Assembly (NCBI GenBank): GCA_963974125.1
Contig: CAXBCH010000016.1
Coordinates: 25,699 to 89,698, forward strand
DNA: 64,000 nucleotides
DNA from: Haliea sp963974125
Lineage (GTDB): Bacteria > Pseudomonadota > Gammaproteobacteria > Pseudomonadales > Halieaceae
Reading direction: 5' to 3'
A program made the translations under genes and the position numbers. The notes under the pieces were generated by a model. It made no database searches. It worked only from the letters and a program-made list of their open reading frames with translations, and was not told the origin of the DNA. Numbering within the stretch: the stretch's first letter is position 1; the number at the start of each line of letters is the position of its first letter. Positions 17,486 through 26,289 of this stretch are shown here, piece by piece.

Positions 17486-17788
17486 ATGCCAGCGATAGCC
17501 ATGACCAGTGCGGAGGTTCGCGAGCGCCTTGGAGAGCTGCCCGGCTGGGAACTGCGGGCCGACAAGCTGGTGCGCGAGTTCCGTTTTCCGGATTTCAACG
17601 CCGCTTTTGCCTTCATGACCCGCTGCGCCCTGCGGGCAGAGCAGCTGGACCACCATCCCGAGTGGTGCAATGTCTACAACCGGGTCAGGGTGGAGCTGAC
17701 CACTCACGACGCCGGTGGCATCACTGACAGGGACTTCATGCTCGCGGCGGCGATGCAGGACTACGCAGCCGCCAGTGCGGGCAGTTAG
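17486..17788 (+). CDS. phhB: Pterin-4-alpha-carbinolamine dehydratase
   Basis: A 100-residue protein with the dehydratase signature: EQLDHHPEW (paired His), YNRVRVELTTH (third His) and the downstream Asp in ITDRD. It recycles the carbinolamine formed from tetrahydrobiopterin by aromatic amino acid hydroxylases and also assists molybdopterin metabolism. The ATG follows GGGAGGG by 7 nt. No phenylalanine hydroxylase is beside it, so this is an isolated copy wedged between the accessory operons. Confidence 0.9.
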   Translation: MPAIAMTSAEVRERLGELPGWELRADKLVREFRFPDFNAAFAFMTRCALRAEQLDHHPEWCNVYNRVRVELTTHDAGGITDRDFMLAAAMQDYAAASAGS

Positions 17789-17810
17789 CGTTTGCTGGAT
17801 ACTGCTGTCG

Positions 17811-19400
17811 TCAGTGGTCGCCAGACTGGCTCGCCGCTGTCGCGAAGGTGTCAGCGAAGGCTTCTCGCAGATTGCGCTTGAGGATCTTGCCTGAGGGGTT
17901 GCGTGGCAGGTTGTCCACCACCAGCACGGCCTTGGGCACCTTGAAGCCGCCCAGCTGCGCTGCGCAATGCTGTATGACGGCGTCAGGATCCACCTGGCAG
18001 CCGTCCCTGGCGACCACTACTGCAGTCACTGCCTCCACCCAGTGCGGGTGCGGCAGGCCGATCACCGCAACCTCCGACACTTCCGGGAGCTGGTAGATCA
18101 CTTCCTCCACTTCGCGGCTGGAGACGTTCTCGCCGCCGGTCTTGATCATGTCCTTTTTGCGATCAACGATGGTCAGATAGCCTTCACTGTCCATGACCCC
18201 GAGGTCGCCGCTGTGGAACCAGCCGCCCTCGAAAGCGGCTGCTGTGCGCTCCGGGTCGCGATAATATTCGGTGAGCAGCTGGGGAGAGCGGTGCACGACT
18301 TCACCCACCTCGCCCACGCCAACGTCGCGGCCCTCGTCGTCGACCACCCGGGTTTCCGTATACAGCGCCGGGCGACCCGCGGATCCGGCCTTGCGCAGCT
18401 GGTCGGCGGGCTTGAGGATGGTGGCCATGGGCGCCATCTCGGTCTGGCCGTACAGGTTCCAGAGGCGGATGTCGGGCAGACGGCTGTGGATCTCTTTCAT
18501 CACCTCGACCGGCATGATGGAGGCGCCGTAGTAGCCCTTGCGCAGGGCACTGAGGTCGGACTGGTCGAAGTGTTCACTGCGCAGCAGCGAGATCCACACC
18601 GTGGGCGGGGCGAAGAATGAACTCACCTGCTCGTCCGCCAGCAGGCGCAGCAGGTTGGCCGGTGTGTTGTCATCGGTGATGATGTTGCGGCCGCCGGCCT
18701 TGATCGCAGGCCCGAGGAAACAATCGAGCTGGGCGCAGTGGAACAGGGGCAGGGCGTGCAGGGTGGTGTCTTCCTCGGCGATCTCCGCGTCGATCAGGCA
18801 GGCGCTGTATTGCCAGAGAATGGCGGCATGGCTCAGAACCGCCCCCTTGGGCGCCGATTCGGTGCCGCTGGTGTAGATGATCTGTGCCGGGGCATTGGCA
18901 TCGATGCCGGGATTGTCGGTGTAGTGGCCGCCGCTGCACAGATCGCCGAAAGGAATCATGCCCGCGGGGGTATCGCTGGCATTCCCGCCTGCCAGCCACA
19001 CCAGTTGCTCGATGTCCGGACACTCTGCTGCGGCCGCCACCGCCTTGTCGCCTTCGGTTGCCCCCACGCACAGCAGGCGAGCGCCGGAGTGGCCGAGAAT
19101 GTAGGCAGTCTCGCGCACATTGAGCATGAAGTTGACCGGCACCAGAATGGCACCGATGGCGGCGACAGCGTAACGCACCGCGGCGAAGTCGATGGAGTTG
19201 CGGGAGAGAATGGCCACCCGGTCACCCGCTTGTATCCCTCTGTCGGCAAGGCTCCCCGCGACGCGCAGACAGAGGTCGCGAAACGCACTGTAGCTGAGCT
19301 CTCGCTCGCCCTGGCGCAGGGCGAGCTTGTCGGGATGGCGGTGGGCACTGCGGTGGAGCGTGTCAAAGAGGGTTTGGCGGGATAGCGTCTGTGTGTTCAT
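17811..19400 (-). CDS. AMP-forming acyl-CoA synthetase (ANL superfamily)
   Basis: A 529-residue adenylating enzyme. The P-loop YTSGTESAPKG lies at residues 176-186, followed by YGQTE, GWFHSGDLG, DRKKDMIKTGGENVSS and the C-terminal catalytic Lys in NPSGKILKR. It activates a carboxylic acid to its CoA thioester. It is the last gene of the eight-gene minus-strand operon beginning at 26098, 18 nt after the small secreted protein. It would prepare acids released by oxidation and lactone hydrolysis for beta-oxidation. The chain or ring specificity cannot be told; medium-chain or cyclic acids are likely. Confidence 0.92.
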   Translation of the reverse strand: MNTQTLSRQTLFDTLHRSAHRHPDKLALRQGERELSYSAFRDLCLRVAGSLADRGIQAGDRVAILSRNSIDFAAVRYAVAAIGAILVPVNFMLNVRETAYILGHSGARLLCVGATEGDKAVAAAAECPDIEQLVWLAGGNASDTPAGMIPFGDLCSGGHYTDNPGIDANAPAQIIYTSGTESAPKGAVLSHAAILWQYSACLIDAEIAEEDTTLHALPLFHCAQLDCFLGPAIKAGGRNIITDDNTPANLLRLLADEQVSSFFAPPTVWISLLRSEHFDQSDLSALRKGYYGASIMPVEVMKEIHSRLPDIRLWNLYGQTEMAPMATILKPADQLRKAGSAGRPALYTETRVVDDEGRDVGVGEVGEVVHRSPQLLTEYYRDPERTAAAFEGGWFHSGDLGVMDSEGYLTIVDRKKDMIKTGGENVSSREVEEVIYQLPEVSEVAVIGLPHPHWVEAVTAVVVARDGCQVDPDAVIQHCAAQLGGFKVPKAVLVVDNLPRNPSGKILKRNLREAFADTFATAASQSGDH

Positions 19401-19418
19401 TCGTTGTGTTCTGCGGCA

Positions 19419-20105
19419 TCATTCGGAATCGAGGTGCCAGTATACCTCTTCGGAGGTGATCGCTGCGCCCTCCATGCGGGTATCGAGCGGGAAGGTGACG
19501 CCCAGATTGCTGGTCACGGCGCTGCGCGTATCGGTTTTCAGCAGATTCCAGCCGGCCGTGAGCTTGATATCGTACTCCGACACCTGCTTGACCGCTGAAC
19601 CGGCGCCACCATCCACCCAGAAGTCGCCCTCGCAGCGCCCTGTTACGGTGACCGGTCCGGATACATGGACAAGTTGGTATCTGGCGCCGGGCATCTCGGG
19701 CGAGCTTCCCTGGCCCATGGCGTCGAGCCAGGCCACGCCGTACTCTGCTGAACTGAAGGCAAGCAGCTCGCCGAAGAATTCCTCTCCGGCCATATCCACA
19801 ATGGCCAGCCCTCCGGGCGTGAAGGTTGCATCCGCGGGGCTGATAATGACTTCCCCCTCGGTGTTGCAGCCGAAAATACTGGCGAAGGGACGGCCCTCCT
19901 CGTCGCTGGCCGGCAGCGCAACAGTGACCAGGCCTGCGTCGTTGATACCGCCCACAGGCTCCGGACCTTCCCGGCTCATCAGTGCCACATCGGCAGTACT
20001 ACCCTGCCAGTTGCCGACCGGGCCAAGCTGTCTCTCCTGGGCGAAAACACTGCTGCTGAGGGCGAGTCCGACGGCAGTGGCAATAGCATATGTTGGTGTT
20101 GCCAT
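19419..20105 (-). CDS. Secreted hypothetical protein
   Basis: A 228-residue protein with a signal peptide (MATPTYAIATAVGLALSSSVFAQ and nearby). The ATG at 20105 follows an AGGAAAG site; a start 45 nt upstream is possible but would spoil the signal peptide. The mature part is acidic, with repeated short beta-like segments and two Cys, and shows no motif I recognise. It lies 41 nt downstream of another secreted unknown and upstream of the acyl-CoA synthetase in one operon. A periplasmic binding or carrier role for a hydrophobic substrate is a guess from position. Confidence 0.78.
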   Translation of the reverse strand: MATPTYAIATAVGLALSSSVFAQERQLGPVGNWQGSTADVALMSREGPEPVGGINDAGLVTVALPASDEEGRPFASIFGCNTEGEVIISPADATFTPGGLAIVDMAGEEFFGELLAFSSAEYGVAWLDAMGQGSSPEMPGARYQLVHVSGPVTVTGRCEGDFWVDGGAGSAVKQVSEYDIKLTAGWNLLKTDTRSAVTSNLGVTFPLDTRMEGAAITSEEVYWHLDSE

Positions 20106-20146
20106 GGTGTCTTTCCTGTGTTGATTGGGGGTAATCGGGGTCGTGT

Positions 20147-20959
20147 TCAAAGTCCCAGGGAGATGCTCATGTCCAGCGGTACATGAACCTTTTTCTGGCC
20201 GTGGTAGCGAAGCTGCAGGGCAACCGTTGCCGGCGGCTCGCGGAAGACAAAGGCATTGGGCTCAAGGGACCAGAACGATACTTCGTCGGCATCATCGCCA
20301 CCGACGACGCTGACCCCGACAATGGCACTGCTGTCGCTGCTGACCAGGAACTTGTGCCAGGTGACGTCGTCCCTGCTGGCACTGCCACCGCCCTTGATCT
20401 GCAGTTCTCCGAGGGGGCTGGCGAAGCCGCTGTCGGCGCGACCACCCGGCATCGGGATATCCTCCACCAGCGCGGTCCCGGCTTCACCCTCAGCGGCAAA
20501 ATTGAGCACCACCTCGCCCGCCAGTCGCAGCTTTGTGGCACCGGCGGAGGGCGTGTCGACAACGCTGATCGCGAGCTTGATGTCCCTGTCATTGGTCCAG
20601 TCGCCGACGCCCGCAAAGGCGACCGGGTCCGGCGCGGGAAAGCCGCGCTCTTCATTTTCCCGTTTACGGACTTTGTGCCGCGCCAGGAGATCCGTGCCGC
20701 GATCATCCGCGAAAGTCTCAAGCCGGGTCAGCGCGGGATCGATCGGGTTTTCCAGATTGAACCCCGCGAGATCCATGGCGAGGTAGATCTCCACGGCGGT
20801 GCGGCCGCTGGCGCCGATATGCGGCATATCCTTGTGGATCTCCAGGCGCGAGACCTCCTGCGAGGCCGCGTGGTGTGACAGCGGCAAGGATAGTAGCAGC
20901 GCGCAGGCGGCGGCTGGCAAGCTCCAGCGGAGGGGCGCGCAAGTGCAGGGTCCACACAT
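20147..20959 (-). CDS. Secreted hypothetical protein
   Basis: A 270-residue protein with an N-terminal signal peptide (about residues 1-33, hydrophobic core SLPAAACALLLSLPLS, ending near AASQ). The ATG at 20959 follows GAGGA by about 8 nt. The mature protein is mostly beta-like, with charged loops (RKRENEERG) and a C-terminus rich in VALQLRYHG/VHVPLDMS strands. No family is recognised. Its place between the SDR (77 nt upstream) and a second secreted unknown ties both to the catabolic operon, perhaps as periplasmic lipid-binding proteins. Confidence 0.77.
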   Translation of the reverse strand: MCGPCTCAPLRWSLPAAACALLLSLPLSHHAASQEVSRLEIHKDMPHIGASGRTAVEIYLAMDLAGFNLENPIDPALTRLETFADDRGTDLLARHKVRKRENEERGFPAPDPVAFAGVGDWTNDRDIKLAISVVDTPSAGATKLRLAGEVVLNFAAEGEAGTALVEDIPMPGGRADSGFASPLGELQIKGGGSASRDDVTWHKFLVSSDSSAIVGVSVVGGDDADEVSFWSLEPNAFVFREPPATVALQLRYHGQKKVHVPLDMSISLGL

Positions 20960-21036
20960 GATCCAATTCCTCGAAATTCCCAAGGGAGTCTAGGCCGGAA
21001 TGTGCATCCGCGCCAGCGGCGAGACTCCAGCGCGTC

Positions 21037-21798
21037 TTACAGCACCATATAGCCACCGTCGCTGACCAGCGTATGGCCGGTGGTATAGCTCGACAGGTCA
21101 CTCGCCAGATACAGTACCGGACCGATGATCTCGTCTGTCTCCGCCACCCGCTTCTGCAGACTGGCGTTGATGGCGCCCTCCAGATAGCCGGGAATAGTGG
21201 CTGCGCTGTCAAACAGGTCGGAGTGGTAGCTGCCCGGTGCCAGGCTGTTGACGCGAATGCCCTTGCCGGCCCATTCGGCGGCCATTACTTTGGTCAGGGC
21301 ATCCAGTGCGGCCTTGGTGGCGGCGTAGAACCCCGTCAGCGCGGAAGGCTTGAGTCCGCCCACGGAGATGACATTGATGACCGAGCCGCCGCCGTGTTCC
21401 GCCATCCGTGGCGCCATCCGCGAGGCCAGGTACCAGGGTCCCTTGGTGTTGACGTCGAACAGTTTCTGGAACAGATCCACCTGCAGTTCGGACAGTTCCC
21501 CGATTACTGGATTCATGCCGGCATTGTTGATCAGTATGTCGACATGGCCGAAAGTGTCGTAAGCACTGGTGATGACTGCGTCCAGATCCTCCGTGCGCCC
21601 CATGTGGGCCGACAATGCCAGCGCCCTGCGCCCCTTGCCGCGGATCTCCTCCGCCACCGCCTCGCAATTTTCCAGCCGGCGGCTGACGACAATGACGTCG
21701 GCGCCGGCGTCCGCAAGCCCCAGGCTCATGGCCTTGCCCAGCCCGCGGCTGCCGCCGGTGACCAGCGCCACTTTTCCTGTCAGATCGATTGTGTGCAT
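21037..21798 (-). CDS. Short-chain dehydrogenase/reductase (SDR)
   Basis: A 253-residue classical SDR: GGSRGLG (about residues 16-22), NNAG, a catalytic Ser in NVISVGG and YAATK. The C-terminus SDGGYMVL is the usual family end. The length matches 3-oxoacyl-ACP reductase-like or gluconate 5-dehydrogenase-like SDRs. It is 15 nt downstream of the LLM gene in the large minus-strand operon. The substrate is presumably a hydroxyl or keto intermediate of the same pathway. Confidence 0.92.
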   Translation of the reverse strand: MHTIDLTGKVALVTGGSRGLGKAMSLGLADAGADVIVVSRRLENCEAVAEEIRGKGRRALALSAHMGRTEDLDAVITSAYDTFGHVDILINNAGMNPVIGELSELQVDLFQKLFDVNTKGPWYLASRMAPRMAEHGGGSVINVISVGGLKPSALTGFYAATKAALDALTKVMAAEWAGKGIRVNSLAPGSYHSDLFDSAATIPGYLEGAINASLQKRVAETDEIIGPVLYLASDLSSYTTGHTLVSDGGYMVL

Positions 21799-21813
21799 GA
21801 CCAGTTATCCTTG

Positions 21814-22803
21814 TTATAGCGGGTTGATTGCCACCTTCGGTGCCACCTTGTCGAAAAAATTGCGCAGGGTCCGCCAGCTCGTATCCGCATCCAGACCACC
21901 CACCAGCGGGTGCAGGACATAGGCGTCGTTCGGTGCCAGTGACGGTGCCTTTTCCAGTACCGTTTCCGGGCGCACCACCTGGTAGGTGCCCAGGGCCTTG
22001 AGTGCGTCCGCGTCCAGCGCACTGCTGAACAGCATGTCCAGGTCGGTGCTGCTCTGCCAGCGGGCATAGCAGTTGGTTTCATACAGGGCGCAGGGCGCCA
22101 GGCGCTGCCAGTCCTGTTCCGGTGTCTCGGAAACGTAGAGAAAAGAGTGCGCCATCTCCGCCTGGAAACGCGGGGTCTTGCCGAGCTTCTCGCACTCGGC
22201 TACATAGATTTCGTTGAGATGCGGCATGCCGGCGATAAAGCCGTCACCCGCCCGGGCGGCGCGGCGCGCGGCCGGTGCCGCGCTGCCCCCCATAAGAATG
22301 GGCGGATGCGGAGTCTGCAGTGGCTGCGGGGTTATACGCGCGGGGCGCCCGCGGAATTCGAAGGTCTGGCCGCTCCAGGCCTGCTTCAGGGTCTGGACCC
22401 CCTCGTCCATCAGGGCGCCGCGCTGCTTCGGGTCGACGCCGAACATCGCCATCTCCGAGCTCACGTAACCACCGAGCAGCAGCACCTCGGCGCGGCCGCG
22501 ACTCAGATGGTCCAGCACCGCCACATCTTCCGCTACCCGCAGGGGATCGCTGAAGGGCACCAGCACATTCACCTGCAGGCGCACATTGCGGGTAATCCGG
22601 GCCGCGGCGGCGGCGAGCACACTGGGGCTGGGCAGATAGCCGTCGTCACTGCCGTGGTGCTCGCAGAAGTTGATGGTGACCGGATAGCCCTGGGCATCAA
22701 TCCAGGCGATCTGCTCCAGGGCCAGGTCGTACATGTCCGCCATGGACAGCTTCGTGGTTTCCGCAGGGGCGCGGCACTCGTATTTGACGCAGACAAAAGC
22801 CAT
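21814..22803 (-). CDS. LLM-class flavin-dependent oxidoreductase
   Basis: A 329-residue luciferase-like TIM barrel. It has an early YPVTINFCEHHGSDDGYLPS segment, RNVRLQVNVLVPFSDPLRVAEDVAVLDHLSRGRAEVLL (the usual strand-loop pair around residues 74-111) and PPILMGGSAAPAARRAARAGDG. It has the architecture of FMN-dependent alkanal/alkane-type monooxygenases. It starts 6 nt after the sulfotransferase stop, so translation is close-coupled. It is the second LLM enzyme of the window, the other at 15761. Cofactor and substrate remain unassigned. Confidence 0.88.
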   Translation of the reverse strand: MAFVCVKYECRAPAETTKLSMADMYDLALEQIAWIDAQGYPVTINFCEHHGSDDGYLPSPSVLAAAAARITRNVRLQVNVLVPFSDPLRVAEDVAVLDHLSRGRAEVLLLGGYVSSEMAMFGVDPKQRGALMDEGVQTLKQAWSGQTFEFRGRPARITPQPLQTPHPPILMGGSAAPAARRAARAGDGFIAGMPHLNEIYVAECEKLGKTPRFQAEMAHSFLYVSETPEQDWQRLAPCALYETNCYARWQSSTDLDMLFSSALDADALKALGTYQVVRPETVLEKAPSLAPNDAYVLHPLVGGLDADTSWRTLRNFFDKVAPKVAINPL

Positions 22804-22809
22804 GGTTTT

Positions 22810-24057
22810 CTACACCTCGTCGGGGACCTGAAAGTAATTCTGGTAGCGCCGGAACAGCAGGCGCTTGCGCGCGTTCTCTTCCCGCTCGCCGATACTGTAC
22901 TGATGCCGGCCAAACTTCCCCTGGGGCTTTGCCTGCAGATAATCCTGCATTGCCTCCAGTGCAGCCGGCTCCAGCCTCAGCCCCATTCCCTGATACAGTG
23001 ACTGCAGCGCGTCCAGCGGTTGCTCCACCAGCTGGGCGTAGAGAAAACTGTGTATCTGTGCCAACGGCACCGCACTCGCTTGCAGCAGGTCCACGACCCC
23101 GTCCAGGCGCGCGGCGCCGGCTTCCGGCGTCATCAGGTTCTCGAAGGCACTGGCATCAAAGGGCTGGCTGCTGCGCATCCAGTACAGGGTCCCCAGCAGG
23201 TTGGTGACCGAAGCCTGGGCGACGATCGGGTCGCGGTGGGTGATCACCACCCGCGCGTCGGGGAAGGTATCGAACAGCACCGGCAGGTTGCCCAGGTGGG
23301 AGGGCGCCTTGAGCAGCCAGTGCCGGCGCGGGTTCCGCCACTGCAGCAGCTTGAGCATGCGCTTGTAGTAGCGGTACGCATAGCCCAGGTCCTGCTGGTA
23401 GTACCAGGCATTGTAGCTGGGAATCTGGTACTGGCCGGGCAGGTTCTCGGTCAGGAAGGTGCAGCTCATGGCGACGATGCACTCGTTGGGGATCTCGGCC
23501 CCCATCTCGTGCATGGCGGCGTAGGTCGGCACTACCCGGCTCCACTGGGTCACCAGGTGCTGGCAGCGTTCGATGCGGGGGTCGCTGTGGTAGCTCGCCG
23601 TTTCCGGGGGCGGAAAGGGAAACATCATCTCCCAGTTGCGCGGCGAGCCGAACTGGCTGTCCTGTGCCAGCAGCTCGAACAGGATGGAGGTGCCGGCGCG
23701 GGGCAGGCCGGTGACGATTACCGGCTGCTGGATGACTTCGTCGTCGATTTCCGGGTGTTCGGCGTAGGCGGCCTCAATGCCCAGCCGTGCCTCCAGCCAG
23801 CGCAGGATATCGGAGCGGGTCATCAGGCGGCCCAGCAGATGCAGGTCGGCTTCCTCGTCCAGGGCCTTGAGGAAGATGTGAAAACCTTCCAGCCACTCGT
23901 CGCTGCCGAAGTCGTCGAAGCCGGTGTTGCGCCGCGCCGTGGCCATCAGTTCCCCGGCCCGCAGGGGCACGAGGCTGCGGATGTCCATGTGCCGGCCCTC
24001 GTCGATCACCTGCTGCACCCAGGTGGGTCGCGGTGGTGGTGTCCAGCTGCTGTTCAT
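22810..24057 (-). CDS. Sulfotransferase family protein (Sulfotransfer_3)
   Basis: A 415-residue paralogue of the protein at 14334-15587. The P-loop LPRAGTS is at residues 118-124 and the 3'-phosphate motif VITHRDPIVAQAS at about 272-284. The same 110-residue helical N-terminus is present (GFDDFGSDEW matches GLTDFGSEDF of the paralogue). Its ATG overlaps the SDR stop (ATGA), and the LLM gene begins 6 nt after its own stop. The tight coupling with an SDR and an LLM oxidoreductase shows that the family member is integral to the pathway rather than a bystander. Confidence 0.88.
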   Translation of the reverse strand: MNSSWTPPPRPTWVQQVIDEGRHMDIRSLVPLRAGELMATARRNTGFDDFGSDEWLEGFHIFLKALDEEADLHLLGRLMTRSDILRWLEARLGIEAAYAEHPEIDDEVIQQPVIVTGLPRAGTSILFELLAQDSQFGSPRNWEMMFPFPPPETASYHSDPRIERCQHLVTQWSRVVPTYAAMHEMGAEIPNECIVAMSCTFLTENLPGQYQIPSYNAWYYQQDLGYAYRYYKRMLKLLQWRNPRRHWLLKAPSHLGNLPVLFDTFPDARVVITHRDPIVAQASVTNLLGTLYWMRSSQPFDASAFENLMTPEAGAARLDGVVDLLQASAVPLAQIHSFLYAQLVEQPLDALQSLYQGMGLRLEPAALEAMQDYLQAKPQGKFGRHQYSIGEREENARKRLLFRRYQNYFQVPDEV

Positions 24058-24887
24058 GGCATCCAGGCGCCGCCGCTGACCGAGATCAGCTGGCCGGTGA
24101 TGTAGCCGGAGCGCTCCGAGGCCAGGAACAGGGCCAGCCAGGCGATGTCTTCCGGGCGCCCCAGGCGCGGGATCGGCAGGCCGCTCATGTTGTAGAGCGT
24201 ACCTTCCTGCAGGGCCTTTTCCATATCCTCTGGCTTGCCCATGGTGTCGAAGCCGAAACGGTTCCAGAAACTGCCCTCACCCACATCCTGCTCGTCATGG
24301 GGCACGATCCAGCCCGGGCAGATATTGTTCACTCGCACACCCTTGCCCGCCCACTCCCAGGCCAGGCCCTTGCTGAAACTGTTGACGAAACCCTTGACGC
24401 CACCGTAGTGCACGACGTTCGCCGCCGCCTCGCCGAGCAGGGAGGAGTTGGAGGAGATGTTGATGATGCTGCCGGTCTGGCGCGAGAGCATGTCCCCGGC
24501 CACCGCCTGGCAGCAGTTCACCACCCCGTCCACGTTGAGGGCGATTTCCCAGCGCCGCGCTTCGGCGTCGAGATTCTCGAAGTCGGAGGGGTGGGCGACG
24601 CCGCCGGCATTGTTGACCAGCACATCGACCGGCCCGAACTCGGCATTGGCGCGTGCCACCATGGCGTCCACGCTGGCGCGGTCGGTGACGTCGGTCTTTA
24701 CCGCCAGCACCTCGCCGGGCAGGCCCATTGCCGCGGCTTCCGCGGTGAGCTTTGCACCGGTGGCGACGTCCCGTGACGCGCTGACCACATTCAGGCCTTC
24801 GCGGGCAAATTCCAGTACCAGGCCGCGGCCGATGCCGCCGTTGCCGCCGGTGATGATGGCGGTCTTGCCTTGCAGTTGCAGATCCAT
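24054..24887 (-). CDS. Short-chain dehydrogenase/reductase (SDR)
   Basis: A 277-residue SDR: GGNGGIG (about residues 14-20), NNAG, a catalytic Ser in NISSNSS and YGGVK. A long insertion before the C-terminus (DEQDVGEGSFWNRFGFDT) probably forms an extended substrate lid. The ATG at 24887 is preceded by AGGAGGA; the frame stays open far upstream but that part lies within the DUF1214 gene. The stop overlaps the sulfotransferase start. It is 14 nt after the DUF1214 gene. Confidence 0.9.
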   Translation of the reverse strand: MDLQLQGKTAIITGGNGGIGRGLVLEFAREGLNVVSASRDVATGAKLTAEAAAMGLPGEVLAVKTDVTDRASVDAMVARANAEFGPVDVLVNNAGGVAHPSDFENLDAEARRWEIALNVDGVVNCCQAVAGDMLSRQTGSIINISSNSSLLGEAAANVVHYGGVKGFVNSFSKGLAWEWAGKGVRVNNICPGWIVPHDEQDVGEGSFWNRFGFDTMGKPEDMEKALQEGTLYNMSGLPIPRLGRPEDIAWLALFLASERSGYITGQLISVSGGAWMP

Positions 24888-24901
24888 GTTGTGTCCTCCT
24901 G

Positions 24902-26098
24902 CTAGACGCCGAAGCGCTGAATTACGCCGCGGCGGCGGGCGGCGATTTGCTGACAACGCTCCGCGGGGGTAACTTTCCTTGCCTTGGCGGGCAGGTGCCG
25001 GTCCAGTTCCACCAGCTTGACCTGGGTGGCCTGGGGCAATGGGTAGTGGTCCGCCTGCATCCAGCGCACGGTGACATAGCCTTCGTGGAATCCCGCGGGG
25101 TCCAGCCAGTTGGCGTGGCCGGTATCCACGTGGGCGATGACCAGGATCAGCTCCCCGTCGTCCTCCAGCCGGGCGTAGTGGCAATTGGTATTGCTGAGGA
25201 TGCTGCGGTAGTCCATGGAGCACCACCAGTAGTTGCCGAATTCCACTGCCCAGTAGTGGGCCTGCGGCGGCGTCACGCGGACGATGATGGCTTCGTCCGC
25301 GGGCAGCTGCCAGTAGGCAATCAGGGGCTCGCCACCGGGGGTGGCGTCGATGGCATTGTCATCGAGTTGGCGGTAGGAAAGGAATGTGTTCGGGCGCATC
25401 TTCCAGCGCTCGATCATGTCCGCCCAATAGGTAAGGGAATCGCCTACCCAGCGGGATACGGCGTCCAGGCCGCGCGCCAGACGCTCCTGGTCCATCACCG
25501 GCTTCGGGGCCGGTGCGCCGCCGATACGTTCGATGCTGGCGTGCATGGGGCGTTCGTTTTCCCAGTCGGCGAAGAACTGGCGGAAGGTGACGCGAAAGGT
25601 GTCCGGCGAGGTTTGCAGCCAGTTGCCGGGATGCGGGTCGGGGCTGCAGATCAGCTCGAAACTGCCGTCCGGCTCCACCTGCAGATCCTGGCCAAACAGG
25701 GCGTGGGCCACACCTCCGCCCCAGGGCGTGTTGCCGGTTTCCACGGCGGTGACGGCAAAATAGCGGGCGCTGCCCCGGTTGCCGTGTATGCGATAGGTGT
25801 CGGTGCCGTTGATCGGGGCGCCGACATAGACGGCGTCGGGATTGTCGCCGCCCTGCTTGCGAATCGGGTCGAAGTAGTGGAGTAGCTCCGGGTGCAGGGG
25901 GTCGTCGTTTTCCAGGAAGAACTGCATGCCGAGGCCAATGTTCTGGGCCAGGCAGCGGAAGCCGGCGCTGCGGCTGAGATCGCCCGCTGGCACACCGTCG
26001 CGGAAGGGAATGCGGCCGGCGACCTTGAGCTGGTCGCAGAACTGGTCCCAGGCCTGAACCAGCTGCTGGTCCCGAGAGCGGTGGTCCGGGTTGCTCAT
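24902..26098 (-). CDS. DUF1214-type protein
   Basis: A 398-residue protein without signal peptide. The C-terminal half has the DUF1214-like pattern of strands around EAIIVRVTPPQAHYWAVEFGNYWW followed by NTNCHYARLEDDGELILVIAHVD. The N-terminal half (GFRCLAQNIGLGMQFFLENDD and onward) is less familiar. Function of the family is unknown; members recur in lipid and steroid catabolic loci. It is the first gene of the eight-gene minus-strand operon and is divergent (191 bp) from the DUF1254/DUF1214 gene, so the two related proteins share a control region. Confidence 0.75.
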   Translation of the reverse strand: MSNPDHRSRDQQLVQAWDQFCDQLKVAGRIPFRDGVPAGDLSRSAGFRCLAQNIGLGMQFFLENDDPLHPELLHYFDPIRKQGGDNPDAVYVGAPINGTDTYRIHGNRGSARYFAVTAVETGNTPWGGGVAHALFGQDLQVEPDGSFELICSPDPHPGNWLQTSPDTFRVTFRQFFADWENERPMHASIERIGGAPAPKPVMDQERLARGLDAVSRWVGDSLTYWADMIERWKMRPNTFLSYRQLDDNAIDATPGGEPLIAYWQLPADEAIIVRVTPPQAHYWAVEFGNYWWCSMDYRSILSNTNCHYARLEDDGELILVIAHVDTGHANWLDPAGFHEGYVTVRWMQADHYPLPQATQVKLVELDRHLPAKARKVTPAERCQQIAARRRGVIQRFGV

Positions 26099-26289
26099 GC
26101 GCTCACTCCTGTTTTTTTATTGGGTGGTCATCGTGGGCCGTGTGATCGCCGCTGGCAAGAAGGTCACCGGCAAATGCCCCGGTGTTGGTCTATATCTTTA
26201 GTCCAGATCATCACTTGCCCGCTGCAGCACTGTTGTAAACCGATCCTCTGGATTACGGTTTCGTCTCAATACGTTGACGAGGATATCCT

